The notes beneath the pieces were generated by a model. The model did no database searches. It saw nothing but the letters and a program-made list of their open reading frames with translations, and was not told where the DNA came from. From the NCBI GenBank assembly GCA_026874595.1, contig CM049317.1:1043108-1107107 (forward strand): a DNA stretch of 64,000 nt, written 5' to 3'. The DNA comes from Sipunculus nudus. Taxonomy: Eukaryota; Annelida; Sipuncula; Golfingiida; Sipunculidae. Position 1 is the stretch's first letter; the number at the start of each line of letters is the position of its first letter. Below, one piece after another: positions 40,480 through 53,345 of the stretch. The translations under genes were made by a program, and so were the position numbers.

Positions 40480-43400
40480 CCATTACGGTGTTTACTCTGG
40501 TATCTGTCTGAAATGGTTATGACGTCGATGTCCTCATTATATCCGTTATGGTGTTTACTCTGGTATCTGTTTGTAATGTTATGACGTCGATGTCCTCATA
40601 ATATCCGTTATGGTGTTTACTCTGGTATCTGTCTGTAATGTTATGACGTGGACATCCTCATTACATCGGTTATGGTGTTTACTCTGGTATCTGTCTGTAA
40701 TGTCAATGACGTCGATGTCCTCATTACATCCATTATGGTGTTTACTCTCTTATCTCTCTGTAATGTCTATGACGTCGATATCCTCATTACATCCGTTAAG
40801 GTGTTTACTCTGGTATCTGTCTGTAATGGTTATGACGTCGATGTCCTCATTATATCCATTACGGTGTTTACTCTGGTATCTGTCTGTAATGGTTATGACG
40901 TCGATGTCCTCATTATATCCGTTATGGTGTTTACTCTGGTATCTGTTTGTAATGTTATGACGTCGATGTCCTCATAATATCCGTTATGGTGTTTACTCTG
41001 GTATCTGTCTGTAATGTTATGACGTGGACATCCTCATTACATCGGTTATGGTGTTTACTCTGGTATTTGTCTGTAATGTTTATGACGTCGATATCCTCAT
41101 TATATCCGTTATGGTGTTTACTCTGGTATCGGCCTGTAATGTTTATGACGTCGATGTCCCCATAACATCCGTTATGGTGTTTACTCTGGTATCTATCTAT
41201 TATGTCTATGACGTCTATGTCCTGATTATATCCGCTATGGTGTTTACTCTGGTATCTGTCTGTAATGTTTATGACGTCGATGTCCTCATTATATCAGTTA
41301 TGGTGTTTACTCTGGTATCTGTCTGTAATGTTATGACGTCGATATCCTCATTACATCGGTTATGGTGTTTACTCTGGTATCTGTCTGTAATGTTTATGAC
41401 GTCGATGTCCTCATTATATCCGTTATGGTGTTTACTCTGGTATCTGTCTGTAATGTCCCTGACGTCGATATCCTCATTACATCCGTAAGAGTGTTTACTC
41501 TGGAATCTGTCTGTAATGACTATGACGTAGATGTCCTCATCACATCCGTTTGGTGTTTACTCTGGTATCTGTCTGTAATGTTATGACGTCGATGTCCTTA
41601 TTACATCCGTTATGGTTTTTACTCTGGTATCTGCCTGTAATGTCTATGACGTCGATGTTCTCATTATGTCCGTTATGGTTTTTACTCTGGTATCTGTCTG
41701 TAATGTTTATGACGTCGATGTCCTCATTTTGTCCGTTATGGTGTTTACTCTGGTATCTGTTTGTAATGTTTATGACGTCGATGTCCCCATAACATCCGTT
41801 ATGGTGTTTACTCTGGTATCTATCTGTAATGTCTATGATGTCTATGTCCTGATAATATCTGCTATGGTGTTTACTCTGGTATCTGTATGTAATATTTATG
41901 ACGTCGATGTCCTCATTATGTCCGCTATGGTGTTTACTCTGCTATCTGTTGATGACGTCGATGTCTTCATTACATCATTTATGGTTTTTACTCTGGTATC
42001 TGTCTGTAATGTCTATGACGTCGATGTCTTCATTATGTCCTTTATGGTGTTTACTCTGGTTTCTGTCTGTACTTTATGACGTAGATGTCCTCACCACATC
42101 CGTTATGGTTTTTACTTTGGTATCTGTCTGTAATGTCTATGACGTCGATGTTTAGTCTGGTATCTGTCTGTAGTTTATGACGTAGATGTCCTCATCACAT
42201 CCGTTTGGCGTTTACTCTGGTATGTGTCTGTAATGTTATGACGTCGATGTCCTCATTACATCCGTTATGGTTTTTACTTTGGTATCTGACTGTAATGTCT
42301 ATGACGTCGATCTTCTCATTATGTCCGTTATGGTGTTTACTCTGGTATCTCTCTGTAATGTTTATGACGTCGATGTCCCTATAACATCCGTTATGGTGTT
42401 TACTATGGTATCTGTCTGTAATATCTATGACGTCTATGTCCTGATTATATCCGCTATGGTGTGTCTGGTATCTGTCTGTAATGTTTATGACGTCGATGTC
42501 CTCATTATATCCGTTATGGTGTTTACTCTGGTATCTGTTGATGACGTCGATGTCTTCATTACATCCGTTATGGTTTTTACTCTGGTATCTGTCTGTAATG
42601 TCTATGACGTCGATGTCTTCATTACATCCGTTTGGTTTTTACTCTGGCATCTGTCTGTAATGTCTATGACGGTGATGTCCACATTATGTCCGTTATGGTG
42701 TTTACTCTGGTAGCTGTCTGTAATGGTTATGACGTCGATATCCTCATTACATCCGTAAGAGTGTTTACTCTGGTATCTGTCTGTAATGACTATGACATCG
42801 ATGTCCTCATCACATCCGTTATGGTGTTTACTCTAGTATCTGTCTGTAGTTTATGACGTAGATGTCCTCATCACATCCGTTTGGTGTTTACTCTGGTATC
42901 TGTCTGTAATGTTATGACGTCGATGTCCTTATTACATCCGTTATGGTTTTTACTCTAGTATCTGTCTGTAATGTCTATGACGTCGATGTTTTCAGTATGT
43001 CCGTTATGGTTTTTATTCTGGTATCTGTCTGTAATGTTTATGACCTCGATGTCCTCATTTTGTCCGTTATGGTGTTTAATCTGGTATCTGTTTGTAATGT
43101 TCATGACGTCGATGTCCCCATAACATCCGTTATGGTGTTTAATCTGGTATCTATCTGTAATGTCTATGGCGTCTATGTCCTGATAATATCTGCTATGGTG
43201 TTTACTCTGGTATCTGTCTGTAATGTTTATGACGTCGATGTCCTCATTATGTCCGTTATGGTGTTTACTCTGCTATCGGTTGATGACGTCGATGTCTTCA
43301 TTACATCATTTATGGTTTTTACTCTGGTTTCTGTCTGTACTTTATGACGTAGATGTCCTCATATAATCCGTTTGGTGTTTACTCTGGTATCTGCCTGTAA

Positions 43401-46014
43401 TGTTATGACGTCGATGTCCTCATTACATCCGTTATGGTTTTTACTCTGGTATCTGTCTGTAAGGTCTATGACGTCGATGTTCTCATTATGTCCGTTATGG
43501 TGTTTACTCTGGTATCTGTCTGTAATGTTTATGACGTCGATATCCTCATTATATCCGTTACGGTGTTTACTCTGGTTTCTGTCTGTACTTTATGACGTAG
43601 ATGTCCTCATCACATCCGTTTGATGTTTACTCTGGTATCTGTCTGTAATGTTATGACGTCGATGTCCTCATTATATCCGTTATGGTGTTTACTCTGGTAT
43701 ATGTTTGTAATGTTATGACGTCGATGTCTTCATTATCTCCGTTATGGTGTTTACTCTGGTATCTGTCTGTAATGTTTATGACGTCGATATCCTCATTATA
43801 TCCGTTACCATGTTTACTCTGGTTTCTGTCTGTACTTTATGACGTAGATGTCCTCATCACATCCGTTTGATGTTTACTCTGGTATCTGTCTGTAATGTTA
43901 TGACGTCGATGTCCTCATTACTTCCGTTATGGTTTTTACTCTGGTATCTGTCTGTAATGTCTATGACGTCGATGTCCTCATTATGTCCGTTATGGTGTTT
44001 ACTCTGATATCTGTCTGTAATGTTTATGACGTCGATGTCCTCATATCCGTTACGGTTTTTACTCTGGTATCTGTCTGTAGTTTATGACGTGGATGACCTC
44101 ATAACATACGTTTGGTGTTTACTCTGGTATCTGTCTGTAATGTTATGACGTCAATGTCCCCATTACATCCGTTATGGTTTTTACTCTGGTGTCTGTCTGT
44201 AATGTCTATGACGTCGATGTTCTCATTATGTCCGTTATGGTGTTTACTCTGGTATCTGTCTGTAATGTCAATGACGTCGATGTCCTCATTACATCCGTTA
44301 TGGTGTTTACTCTCTTATCTCTCTGTAATGTCTATGACGTCGATATCCTCATTACATCCGTTATGGTGTTTACTCTGGTATCTGTCTGTAATGGTTATGA
44401 CGTCGATGTCCTCATTATATCCGCTATGGTGTTTACTCTGGTATCTGTCTGTAATGTTTATGACGTCGATCTTCTCATTATGTCCGTTAGGGTGTTTACT
44501 CTGCTATCTGTTGATGACGTCGATGTCTTCATTACATCCATTATGGTTTTTACTCTGGTATCTGTCTGTAATGTCTATGACGTCGATGTCCTCATTATGT
44601 CCGTTATGGTGTTTACTCTTGTATCTGTCTGTAATGTCTATGACGTCGATGCCCTTATCGCATCCGTTTGGTGTTTACTCTGGTATCTGTCTGTAGTTTA
44701 TGACGTAGATGCCCTTATTACATCCGTTTTGTGTTTACTCTGGTATCTGTCTTTAATGTTATGACATCGATGTCCTCATCACATCCGTTATGGTGTTTAC
44801 TCTGGTATCTGTCTGTAGTTTATTACTTAGATGTCCTCATCATATCCGTTTGGCGTTTACTCTGGTATGTGTCTGTAATGGTATGACGTCGATGTCCTCA
44901 TTATGTCCGTTATGGTGTTAACTCTGCTATCTGTTGATGACGTCGATGTCTTTATTACATCCGTTATGGTTTTTACTCTGGTATTTGTCTGTAATGTCTA
45001 TGACGTCGATGTCCTCATTATGTCCATTTTGGTGTTTACTCTGATATCTGTCTGTAATGTTTATGACGTCGATGTCCTCATTATATCCGTTTTGTGTTTA
45101 CTCTGGTATCTGTCTTTAATGTTATGACATCGATGTCCTCATCACATCTGTTATGGTGTTTACTCTGGTATCTGTCTGTAGTTTATGACGTGGATGACCT
45201 CATCACATCCGTTTGGTGTTTACTCTGGTATCTGTCTGTAATGTTTTGACGTCAATGTCCCCATTACATCCGTTATGGTTTTTACTCTGGTGTCTGTCTG
45301 TAATGTCTATGACGTCGATGTTCTCTTTATGTCCGTTATGGTGTTTACTCTGGTATCTGTCTGTAATGTCAATGACGTCGATGTCCTCATTACATCCGTT
45401 ATGGTGTTTACTCTCTTATCTCTCTGTAATGTCCATGACGTCGATATCCTCATTACATCCGTTAAGGTGTTTACTCTGGTATCTGTCTGTAATGGTTATG
45501 ACGTCGATGTCCTCATTATATCCGTTATGGTGTTTACTCTGGTATCTGTTTGTAATGTTATGACGTCGATGTCCTCATAATATCCGTTATGGTGTTTACT
45601 CTGGTATCTGTCTGTAATGTTATGACGTGGACATCCTCATTACATCGGTTATGGTGTTTACTCTGGTATTTGTCTGTAATGTTTATGACGCCGATATCCT
45701 CATTATATCCGTTATGGTGTTTACTCTGGTATCGGCCTGTAATGTTTATGACGTCGATGTCCCCATAACATCCGTTATGGTGTTTACTCTGGTATCTATC
45801 TATTATGTCTATGACGTCTATGTCCTGATTATATCCGCTATGGTGTTTACTCTGGTATCTGTCTGTAATGTTTATGACGTCGATGTCCTCATTATGTCCG
45901 TTATGGTGTTTACTCTGCTATCTGTTGATGACGTCGATGTCTTCATTACATCCATTATGGTTTTAACTCTGGTGTCTGTCTGTAATGTCTATGACGTCGA
46001 TGTTCTCATTATAT
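40480..46014. repeat. 5,535-bp tandem duplication, copy 2
   Basis: Directly adjacent second copy. It diverges from copy 1 after the TCCATTACGGTG unit at about 46,014, where the next unit reads TGTAATGG instead of TGAAATGG. Confidence 0.9.
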
Positions 46015-49000
46015 CCATTACGGTGTTTACTCTGGTATCTGTCTGTAATGGTTATGACGTCGATGTCCTCATAATATCCGTTATGGTGTTTACTCTGGTA
46101 TCTGTTTGTAATGTTATGACGTCGATGTCCTCATAATATCCGTTACGGTGTTTACTCTGGTTTCTGTTTGTAGTTTATGACGTGGATGACCTTATCACAT
46201 CCGTTTGGTGTTTACTCTGGTATCTGTCTGGAATGTTATAACGTCAATGTCCTCATTACATCCGTTATGGTTTTTACTCTGGTGTCTGTCTGTAATGTCT
46301 ATGACGTCGATGTTCTCATTATGTCCGTTATGGTGTTTACTCTGGTATCTGTCTGTAATGTCTATGACGTCGATGCCCTTATCGCATCCGTTTGGTGTTT
46401 ACTCTGGTATCTGTCTGTAGTTTATGACGTAGATGTCCTCATCACATCCGTTTTGTGTTGACTCTGGTATCTGTCTTTAATGTTATGACGTCGATGCCCT
46501 CATTACATCCGTTATGGTTTTTACTCTGGTATCTGTCTGTAATGTCTATGACGTCGATGTCCTCATTATATCCGTTATGGTGTTTACTCTGGTATCTGTC
46601 TGTAATGTTTATGACGTCGATGTCCTCATCGCATCCGTTATGGTGTTTACTCTGGTATCTGTCTGTAATGTCATGACATCGATGTCCTCATTATATCCGT
46701 TATGGTGTTTACTCTGGTATCCATCTGTAATGTTTATGACGTCGATGTCCTCATTATATCCGTTATGTTGTTTACTCTGGTATCTGTCTGTAATGGTTAT
46801 GACGTCGATGTCCTCATTATATCCGTTATGGTGTTTACTCTGGTATCTGTCCTTAATGTTATGACGTCGATATCCTCATTACATCGGTTATGGTGTTTAC
46901 TCTGGTTTCTGTCTGTAATGTTATGACGTAGATGTCCTCATTACATCGGTTATGGTGTTTACTCTGTTATCTCTCTGTTATGTCTATGACGTCGATATCC
47001 TCATGACATCCGTTATGGTGTTTAGTCTGGTATCTGTCTGTAATGTTTATGACGTCGATGTCCTCATTATATCCGTTATGGTGTTTATTCTGGTAACTGT
47101 CTGTAATGTTTATGACGTCGATGTCCTCATCACATCCGTTATGGTGTTTACTCTGTTATCTTTCTGTAATGTTTTGACGTAGATGTCCTCATTACATCCG
47201 TTTAGGTGTTTACTCTGTTATCTCTCTGTAATGGCTATGACGTCGATATCCCCATTACATCCGTTATGGTGTTTACTCTGGTATCTGTCTGTAATGTTTA
47301 GGACGTCGATGTCCCCATAACATCCGTTATGGTGTTTACTCTGGTATCTATCTGTAATGTCTATGACGTCTATGTCCTGATTATATTTGTATTGTGTTTA
47401 CTCTGGTATCTGTCTGTAATGGTTATGACGTCGATGTCCTCATTATATCCGTTATGGTGTTTACTCTGGTATCTGTCTGTAATGGTTATGACGTCGATGT
47501 CCTCATCACATCCGTTTGGTGTTTACTCTGGTATCTGTCTGTAATGTTATGACGTTGATGTCCTCATTACATCCGTTATGGTTTTTACTCTGGTATCTGT
47601 TTGTAATGTCTATGACGTCGATGTCCTCATCACATCCGTTATGGTGTTTACTCTGGTATATGTCTGTAATGTTATGACGTCGTTGTCCTCATAATATCCG
47701 TTATGGTGTTTACTCTGGTATCTGTCTGTAATGTTATGACGTGGACATCCTCATTACATCGGTTATGGTGTTTACTCTGGTATCTGTCTGTAATGTTTAT
47801 GACGCCGATATCCTCATTATATCCGTTATGGTGTTTACTATGGTATCGGCCTGTAATGTTTATGACGTCGATGTCCCCATAACATCCGTTATGGTGTTTA
47901 CTCTGGTATCTATCTATTATGTCTATGACGTCTATGTCCTGATTATATCCGCTATGGTGTTTACTCTGGTATCTGTCTGTAATGTTTATGACGTCGATGT
48001 CCTCATTATGTCCGTTATGGTGTTTACTCTGCTATCTGTTGATGACGTCGATGTCTTCATTACATCCATTATGGTTTTAACTCTGGTGTCTGTCTGTAAT
48101 GTCTATGACGTCGATGTTCTCATTATATCCATTACGGTGTTTACTCTGGTATCTGTCTGTAATGGTTATGACGTCGATGTCCTCATAATATCCGTTATGG
48201 TGTTTACTCTGGTATCTGTTTGTAATGTTATGACGTCGATGTCCTCATAATATCCGTTACGGTGTTTACTCTGGTTTCTGTTTGTAGTTTATGACGTGGA
48301 TGACCTTATCACATCCGTTTGGTGTTTACTCTGGTATCTGTCTGGAATGTTATAACGTCAATGTCCTCATTACATCCGTTATGGTTTTTACTCTGGTGTC
48401 TGTCTGTAATGTCTATGACGTCGATGTTCTCATTATGTCCGTTATGGTGTTTACTCTGGTATCTGTCTGTAATGTCTATGACGTCGATGCCCTTATCGCA
48501 TCCGTTTGGTGTTTACTCTGGTATCTGTCTGTAGTTTATGACGTAGATGTCCTCATCACATCCGTTTTGTGTTTACTCTGTTATCTTTCTGTAATGTTTT
48601 GACGTAGATGTCCTCATTACATCCGTTTAGGTGTTTACTCTGTTATCTCTCTGTAATGGCTATGACGTCGATATCCCCATTACATCCGTTATGGTGTTTA
48701 CTCTGGTATCTGTCTGTAATGTTTAGGACGTCGATGTCCCCATAACATCCGTTATGGTGTTTACTCTGGTATCTATCTGTAATGTCTATGACGTCTATGT
48801 CCTGATTATATTTGTATTGTGTTTACTCTGGTATCTGTCTGTAATGGTTATGACGTCGATGTCCTCATTATATCCGTTATGGTGTTTACTCTGGTATCTG
48901 TCTGTAATGGTTATGACGTCGATGTCCTCATCACATCCGTTTGGTGTTTACTCTGGTATCTGTCTGTAATGTTATGACGTTGATGTCCTCATTACATCCG

Positions 49001-51228
49001 TTATGGTTTTTACTCTGGTATCTGTTTGTAATGTCTATGACGTCGATGTCCTCATCACATCCGTTATGGTGTTTACTCTGGTATATGTCTGTAATGTTAT
49101 GACGTCGTTGTCCTCATAATATCCGTTATGGTGTTTACTCTGGTATCTGTCTGTAATGTTATGACGTGGACATCCTCATTACATCGGTTATGGTGTTTAC
49201 TCTGGTATTTGTCTGTAATGTTTATGACGCCGATATCCTCATTATATCCGTTATGGTGTTTACTCTGGTATCGGCCTGTAATGTTTATGACGTCGATGTC
49301 CCCATAACATCCGTTATGGTGTTTACTCTGGTATCTATCTATTATGTCTATGACGTCTATGTCCTGATTATATCCGCTATGGTGTTTACTCTGGTATCTG
49401 TCTGTAATGTTTATGACGTCGATGTCCTCATTATGTCCGTTATGGTGTTTACTCTGCTATCTGTTGATGACGTCGATGTCTTCATTACATCCATTATGGT
49501 TTTAACTCTGGTGTCTGTCTGTAATGTCTATGACGTCGATGTTCTCATTATATCCATTACGGTGTTTACTCTGGTATCTGTCTGTAATGGTTATGACGTC
49601 GATGTCCTCATAATATCCGTTATGGTGTTTACTCTGGTATCTGTTTGTAATGTTATGACGTCGATGTCCTCATAATATCCGTTACGGTGTTTACTCTGGT
49701 TTCTGTTTGTAGTTTATGACGTGGATGACCTTATCACATCCGTTTGGTGTTTACTCTGGTATCTGTCTGGAATGTTATAACGTCAATGTCCTCATTACAT
49801 CCGTTATGGTTTTTACTCTGGTGTCTGTCTGTAATGTCTATGACGTCGATGTTCTCATTATGTCCGTTATGGTGTTTACTCTGGTATCTGTCTGTAATGT
49901 CTATGACGTCGATGCCCTTATCGCATCCGTTTGGTGTTTACTCTGGTATCTGTCTGTAGTTTATGACGTAGATGTCCTCATCACATCCGTTTTGTGTTGA
50001 CTCTGGTATCTGTCTTTAATGTTATGACGTCGATGCCCTCATTACATCCGTTATGGTTTTTACTCTGGTATCTGTCTGTAATGTCTATGACGTCGATGTC
50101 CTCATTATATCCGTTATGGTGTTTACTCTGGTATCTGTCTGTAATGTTTATGACGTCGATGTCCTCATCGCATCCGTTATGGTGTTTACTCTGGTATCTG
50201 TCTGTAATGTCATGACATCGATGTCCTCATTATATCCGTTATGGTGTTTACTCTGGTATCCATCTGTAATGTTTATGACGTCGATGTCCTCATTATATCC
50301 GTTATGTTGTTTACTCTGGTATCTGTCTGTAATGGTTATGACGTCGATGTCCTCATTATATCCGTTATGGTGTTTACTCTGGTATCTGTCCTTAATGTTA
50401 TGACGTCGATATCCTCATTACATCGGTTATGGTGTTTACTCTGGTTTCTGTCTGTAATGTTATGACGTAGATGTCCTCATTACATCGGTTATGGTGTTTA
50501 CTCTGTTATCTCTCTGTTATGTCTATGACGTCGATATCCTCATGACAACCGTTATGGTGTTTAGTCTGGTATCTGTCTGTAATGTTTATGACGTCGATGT
50601 CCTCATTATATCCGTTATGGTGTTTATTCTGGTAACTGTCTGTAATGTTTATGACGTCGATGTCCTCATCACATCCGTTATGGTGTTTACTCTGTTATCT
50701 TTCTGTAATGTTTTGACGTAGATGTCCTCATTACATCCGTTTAGGTGTTTACTCTGTTATCTCTCTGTAATGGCTATGACGTCGATATCCCCATTACATC
50801 CGTTATGGTGTTTACTCTGGTATCTGTCTGTAATGTTTAGGACGTCGATGTCCCCATAACATCCGTTATGGTGTTTACTCTGGTATCTATCTGTAATGTC
50901 TATGACGTCTATGTCCTGATTATATTTGTATTGTGTTTACTCTGGTATCTGTCTGTAATGGTTATGACGTCGATGTCCTCATTATATCCGTTATGGTGTT
51001 TACTCTGGTATCTGTCTGTAATGGTTATGACGTCGATGTCCTCATCACATCCGTTTGGTGTTTACTCTGGTATCTGTCTGTAATGTTATGACGTTGATGT
51101 CCTCATTACATCCGTTATGGTTTTTACTCTGGTATCTGTTTGTAATGTCTATGACGTCGATGTCCTCATCACATCCGTTATGGTGTTTACTCTGGTATAT
51201 GTCTGTAATGTTATGACGTCGTTGTCCT
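45571..51228. repeat. Higher-order abc-ac-abc blocks at the right end of the array
   Basis: Three related blocks are seen: 45,571-47,684 (2,114 bp), 47,685-49,109 (1,425 bp) and 49,110-51,228. The first and third match at offset 3,539. The middle lacks a 689-bp sub-block equivalent to about 46,458-47,147, joining TTTTGTGTTTACTCTG directly to TTATCTTTCTG near 48,580. A few single-base differences separate the copies (for example CATGACATCC versus CATGACAACC at about 47,003/50,542). Confidence 0.88.
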
Positions 51229-51735
51229 CATTATATCCATTATGGTTTTTACTCTGGTATCTGTCTGTAATGTTATGACGTCGATATCCTCATTACATCG
51301 GTTATGCTGTTTACTCTGGTATCTGTCTGTAATATTATGACGTAGATGTCCTCATTACATCGGTTACGGTGTTTACTCTGTTATCCCTCTGTAATGTCTA
51401 TGACGTCGATATCCTCATTACATCCGTTATGGTGTTTAGTCTGGTATCTGTCTGTAATGTTTATGACGTCGATGACCTCATTATATCCGTTATGGTGTTT
51501 ACTCTGGTATCTGTCTGTAATGTTATGACGTCGATATCCTCATTACATCGGTTATGGTGTTTACTCTGGTATCTGTCTGTAATGTTTTATGACTTCGATG
51601 TCTTCATGATATCCGTTATGGTGTTTACTCTGGTATCTGTCTGTAATGTCTATGACGTCGATATCCTCATTACATCCGTTATGGTGTTTACTCTGGTATC
51701 TGTCTATAATCTTAATAACTTTGATGTCCTCTTGA

Positions 51736-52574
51736 TACACATCAAATTAAAACAAATATGAAGTAAATATTTATTGGAATACACGTAATTAAAGAAGGGC
51801 CAAAGGACAGAGCTCTCTTGTGAATTGTTTCCGTATGCTAATACTAAAATTATTTTTATTTTACATTGGAAACTTGTTTAAATCTTATAGAATATTAATA
51901 CTGGAAGAAACTATAGAGAATTATAATAGTATATGGGGAGTTCAGGATTAATTTTTTTTTATAAAATTGAAAAAAAATTGCCAATTTAAGTTGTTTTATA
52001 TCATTCAAAAATTTCCAGTAATTTTCAATTTATGCTTCGATGAGATTTAACAAATATAGCCATAAAGATTGTGAGGATATTGGAAGACCCACCCTAATAA
52101 AAACTTTGCATGATTTTTGCTGGTATTTCAAATATGGCTGTCAGTTCTGACATTATGACATATTGTATAATTTATATTTTACATGTCCCAGTCCTTCTGT
52201 CCGCACGCTGTTGCAACCTGAAGTCCAACAAGCTGAGCTGGGAATTCTTCAAAGAGACCCATTCACATATCAAGTGCGCCTCAAATTTGGAACGTTTAAA
52301 AAAATGTCACGTTCCTACTCTTCCAGTTTTTTTAGAGCTACCTTAGCTTCTGATATCGTAGGAAATTATTTTATCTAGCATAATCGTTTTTGCCTGTTGC
52401 AACTTATCCCTCTTTGTACCAAAGTGTTCATAATAACCTATTGATTTAAAGTATAATCTGTCATCTTTTATTAGTTTTACGGGCTAAGTATGTTATTAAC
52501 ATTTGCATTGTAACATTGCATGTTTATTTCATTTATTGTCATGTTTATCATAAATGTATAGTAATTTATATCTG
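51736..52574. other. AT-rich unique DNA right of the satellite
   Basis: No gene recognised. Around 52,130-52,380 the composition becomes less AT-rich, with overlapping short + frames. Because a retroelement 3' end follows at 52,575, this may be a degraded upstream part of the same element, but no reverse-transcriptase motif is visible. Confidence 0.35.
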
Positions 52575-52704
52575 GATCAGGGCCCTGCTTACAACAGAAG
52601 TGTTCTTCTGGTGCAGGCTACCCTGCAGAATGTTGTAATAATAAATAAATAAATAAATAAATAAATATATAAATATATAAATATATAAATATATAAATAA
52701 ATAC
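52575..52704 (+). mobile_element. 3' end of a truncated retroelement with (AAAT)n/(AATATA)n tail
   Basis: GGGCCCTGCTTACAACAG (from 52,580), then GCAGGCTACCCTGCAGAA, then a tail of AAAT repeats to 52,704. A related layout (GGGCCCTGTG, GAACAGGTTACCCTGT, A-rich tail) occurs at 62,910-62,985, which supports a dispersed non-LTR or SINE 3' end. Confidence 0.5.
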
Positions 52705-53049
52705 CAGCTATATTTTAATTATACATGAAATACGGTGTATACCATTACGATATCAGTCAATATTTCGTTCTAAAACCGTTTGCTTACCCCTGTTTATCAG
52801 TTGGAAAAACATTTATAAATAAATTGATCAGTTGCGTAAAACATAATCATAGAGCTCACGCCACTTAGCGGCCGCATCGCGCAACTTCACAAATCAAGTT
52901 TGTTCAAGCTCCCAACCGAATTTTCTTGCATGTTTCTACTGTCATGTTTCCTCTTCATCGCTCCTTTTTATTCAAAACAGCGTATAAATCAGGGGGACAG
53001 CCCATGTGCCGGAATTTTTTTTCTGGGAAAATTTCGTGTTAAGCCAAAT
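52705..53049. other. AT-rich spacer, nothing recognised
   Basis: Unique sequence containing short open frames only. It ends where homology to the dispersed repeat at 59,940-60,840 begins. Confidence 0.4.
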
Positions 53050-53345
53050 AAGATAAAAGTCCATGAGCCAGGTGGTCGATACCATCCGAGGGGATTAATT
53101 CTCATTGGCATATTTGGCAAGATATACACCCCTAGAGTCTGAAAATATGTGATAGCATTGCATCGGTGGTAGCTTTTTGTGTGTATCACCCTCTTTATAT
53201 GCCCACCCTCTGACAAATTTATTGCACGTATCAAACGTGGTAAAATATATGGGGGCAGGGGTTACTCTTTTATATATAACTTTTAAGATATTAAGTGTAG
53301 AACTATAAAGACATACCATTAAAAAGTATATTAATTTTGCTTTTG
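53050..53345 (+). repeat. Dispersed repeat R, copy 1, first segment
   Basis: Homologous to the reverse complement of about 60,548-60,840. Shared blocks include AGTCCATGAGC, the CATC-GAGGGGA-TAATTCT-AT stretch, GGCAAG-TATACA, GGTGGTAGCTTT-GTGTGTAT and CTATAAA-GACATA. Homology stops at about 53,345, where a LINE begins, and resumes at about 54,603. Confidence 0.7.

Larger units (their letters stand above)
11503..51735. repeat. 40-kb satellite array of 62/63-bp units
   Basis: Roughly 640 head-to-tail units run without interruption. A typical unit reads TCCGTTATGGTGTTTACTC, then TGGTATCTGTCTGTAATG, then TTTATGACGTCGATG, then TCCTCATTATA, for 63 bp. Common variants are 62 bp (GTAATGTTATG, one base short) and 54 bp (GCTATCTGTTGATGACG, a 9-bp deletion). 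The + strand is about 44% T and 17% A in the typical unit. Each unit has about three CpGs and an AatII-type GACGTC. Because 63 and 54 are multiples of three, many frames stay open with an 18-21 residue hydrophobic repeat, but every 62-bp unit shifts frame and stops are common. I therefore treat it as a noncoding satellite. It begins abruptly after unique sequence and decays at 51,700-51,735. Confidence 0.97.

Noticed and set aside
11522-51761. Many + strand open frames of 60-234 codons with MVFTLVSVCNVYDVDV-type repeats
   Set aside because: They follow from unit lengths of 63 and 54 bp, overlap each other in two frames, shift frame at each 62-bp unit and lack conserved starts, stops or splice sites.
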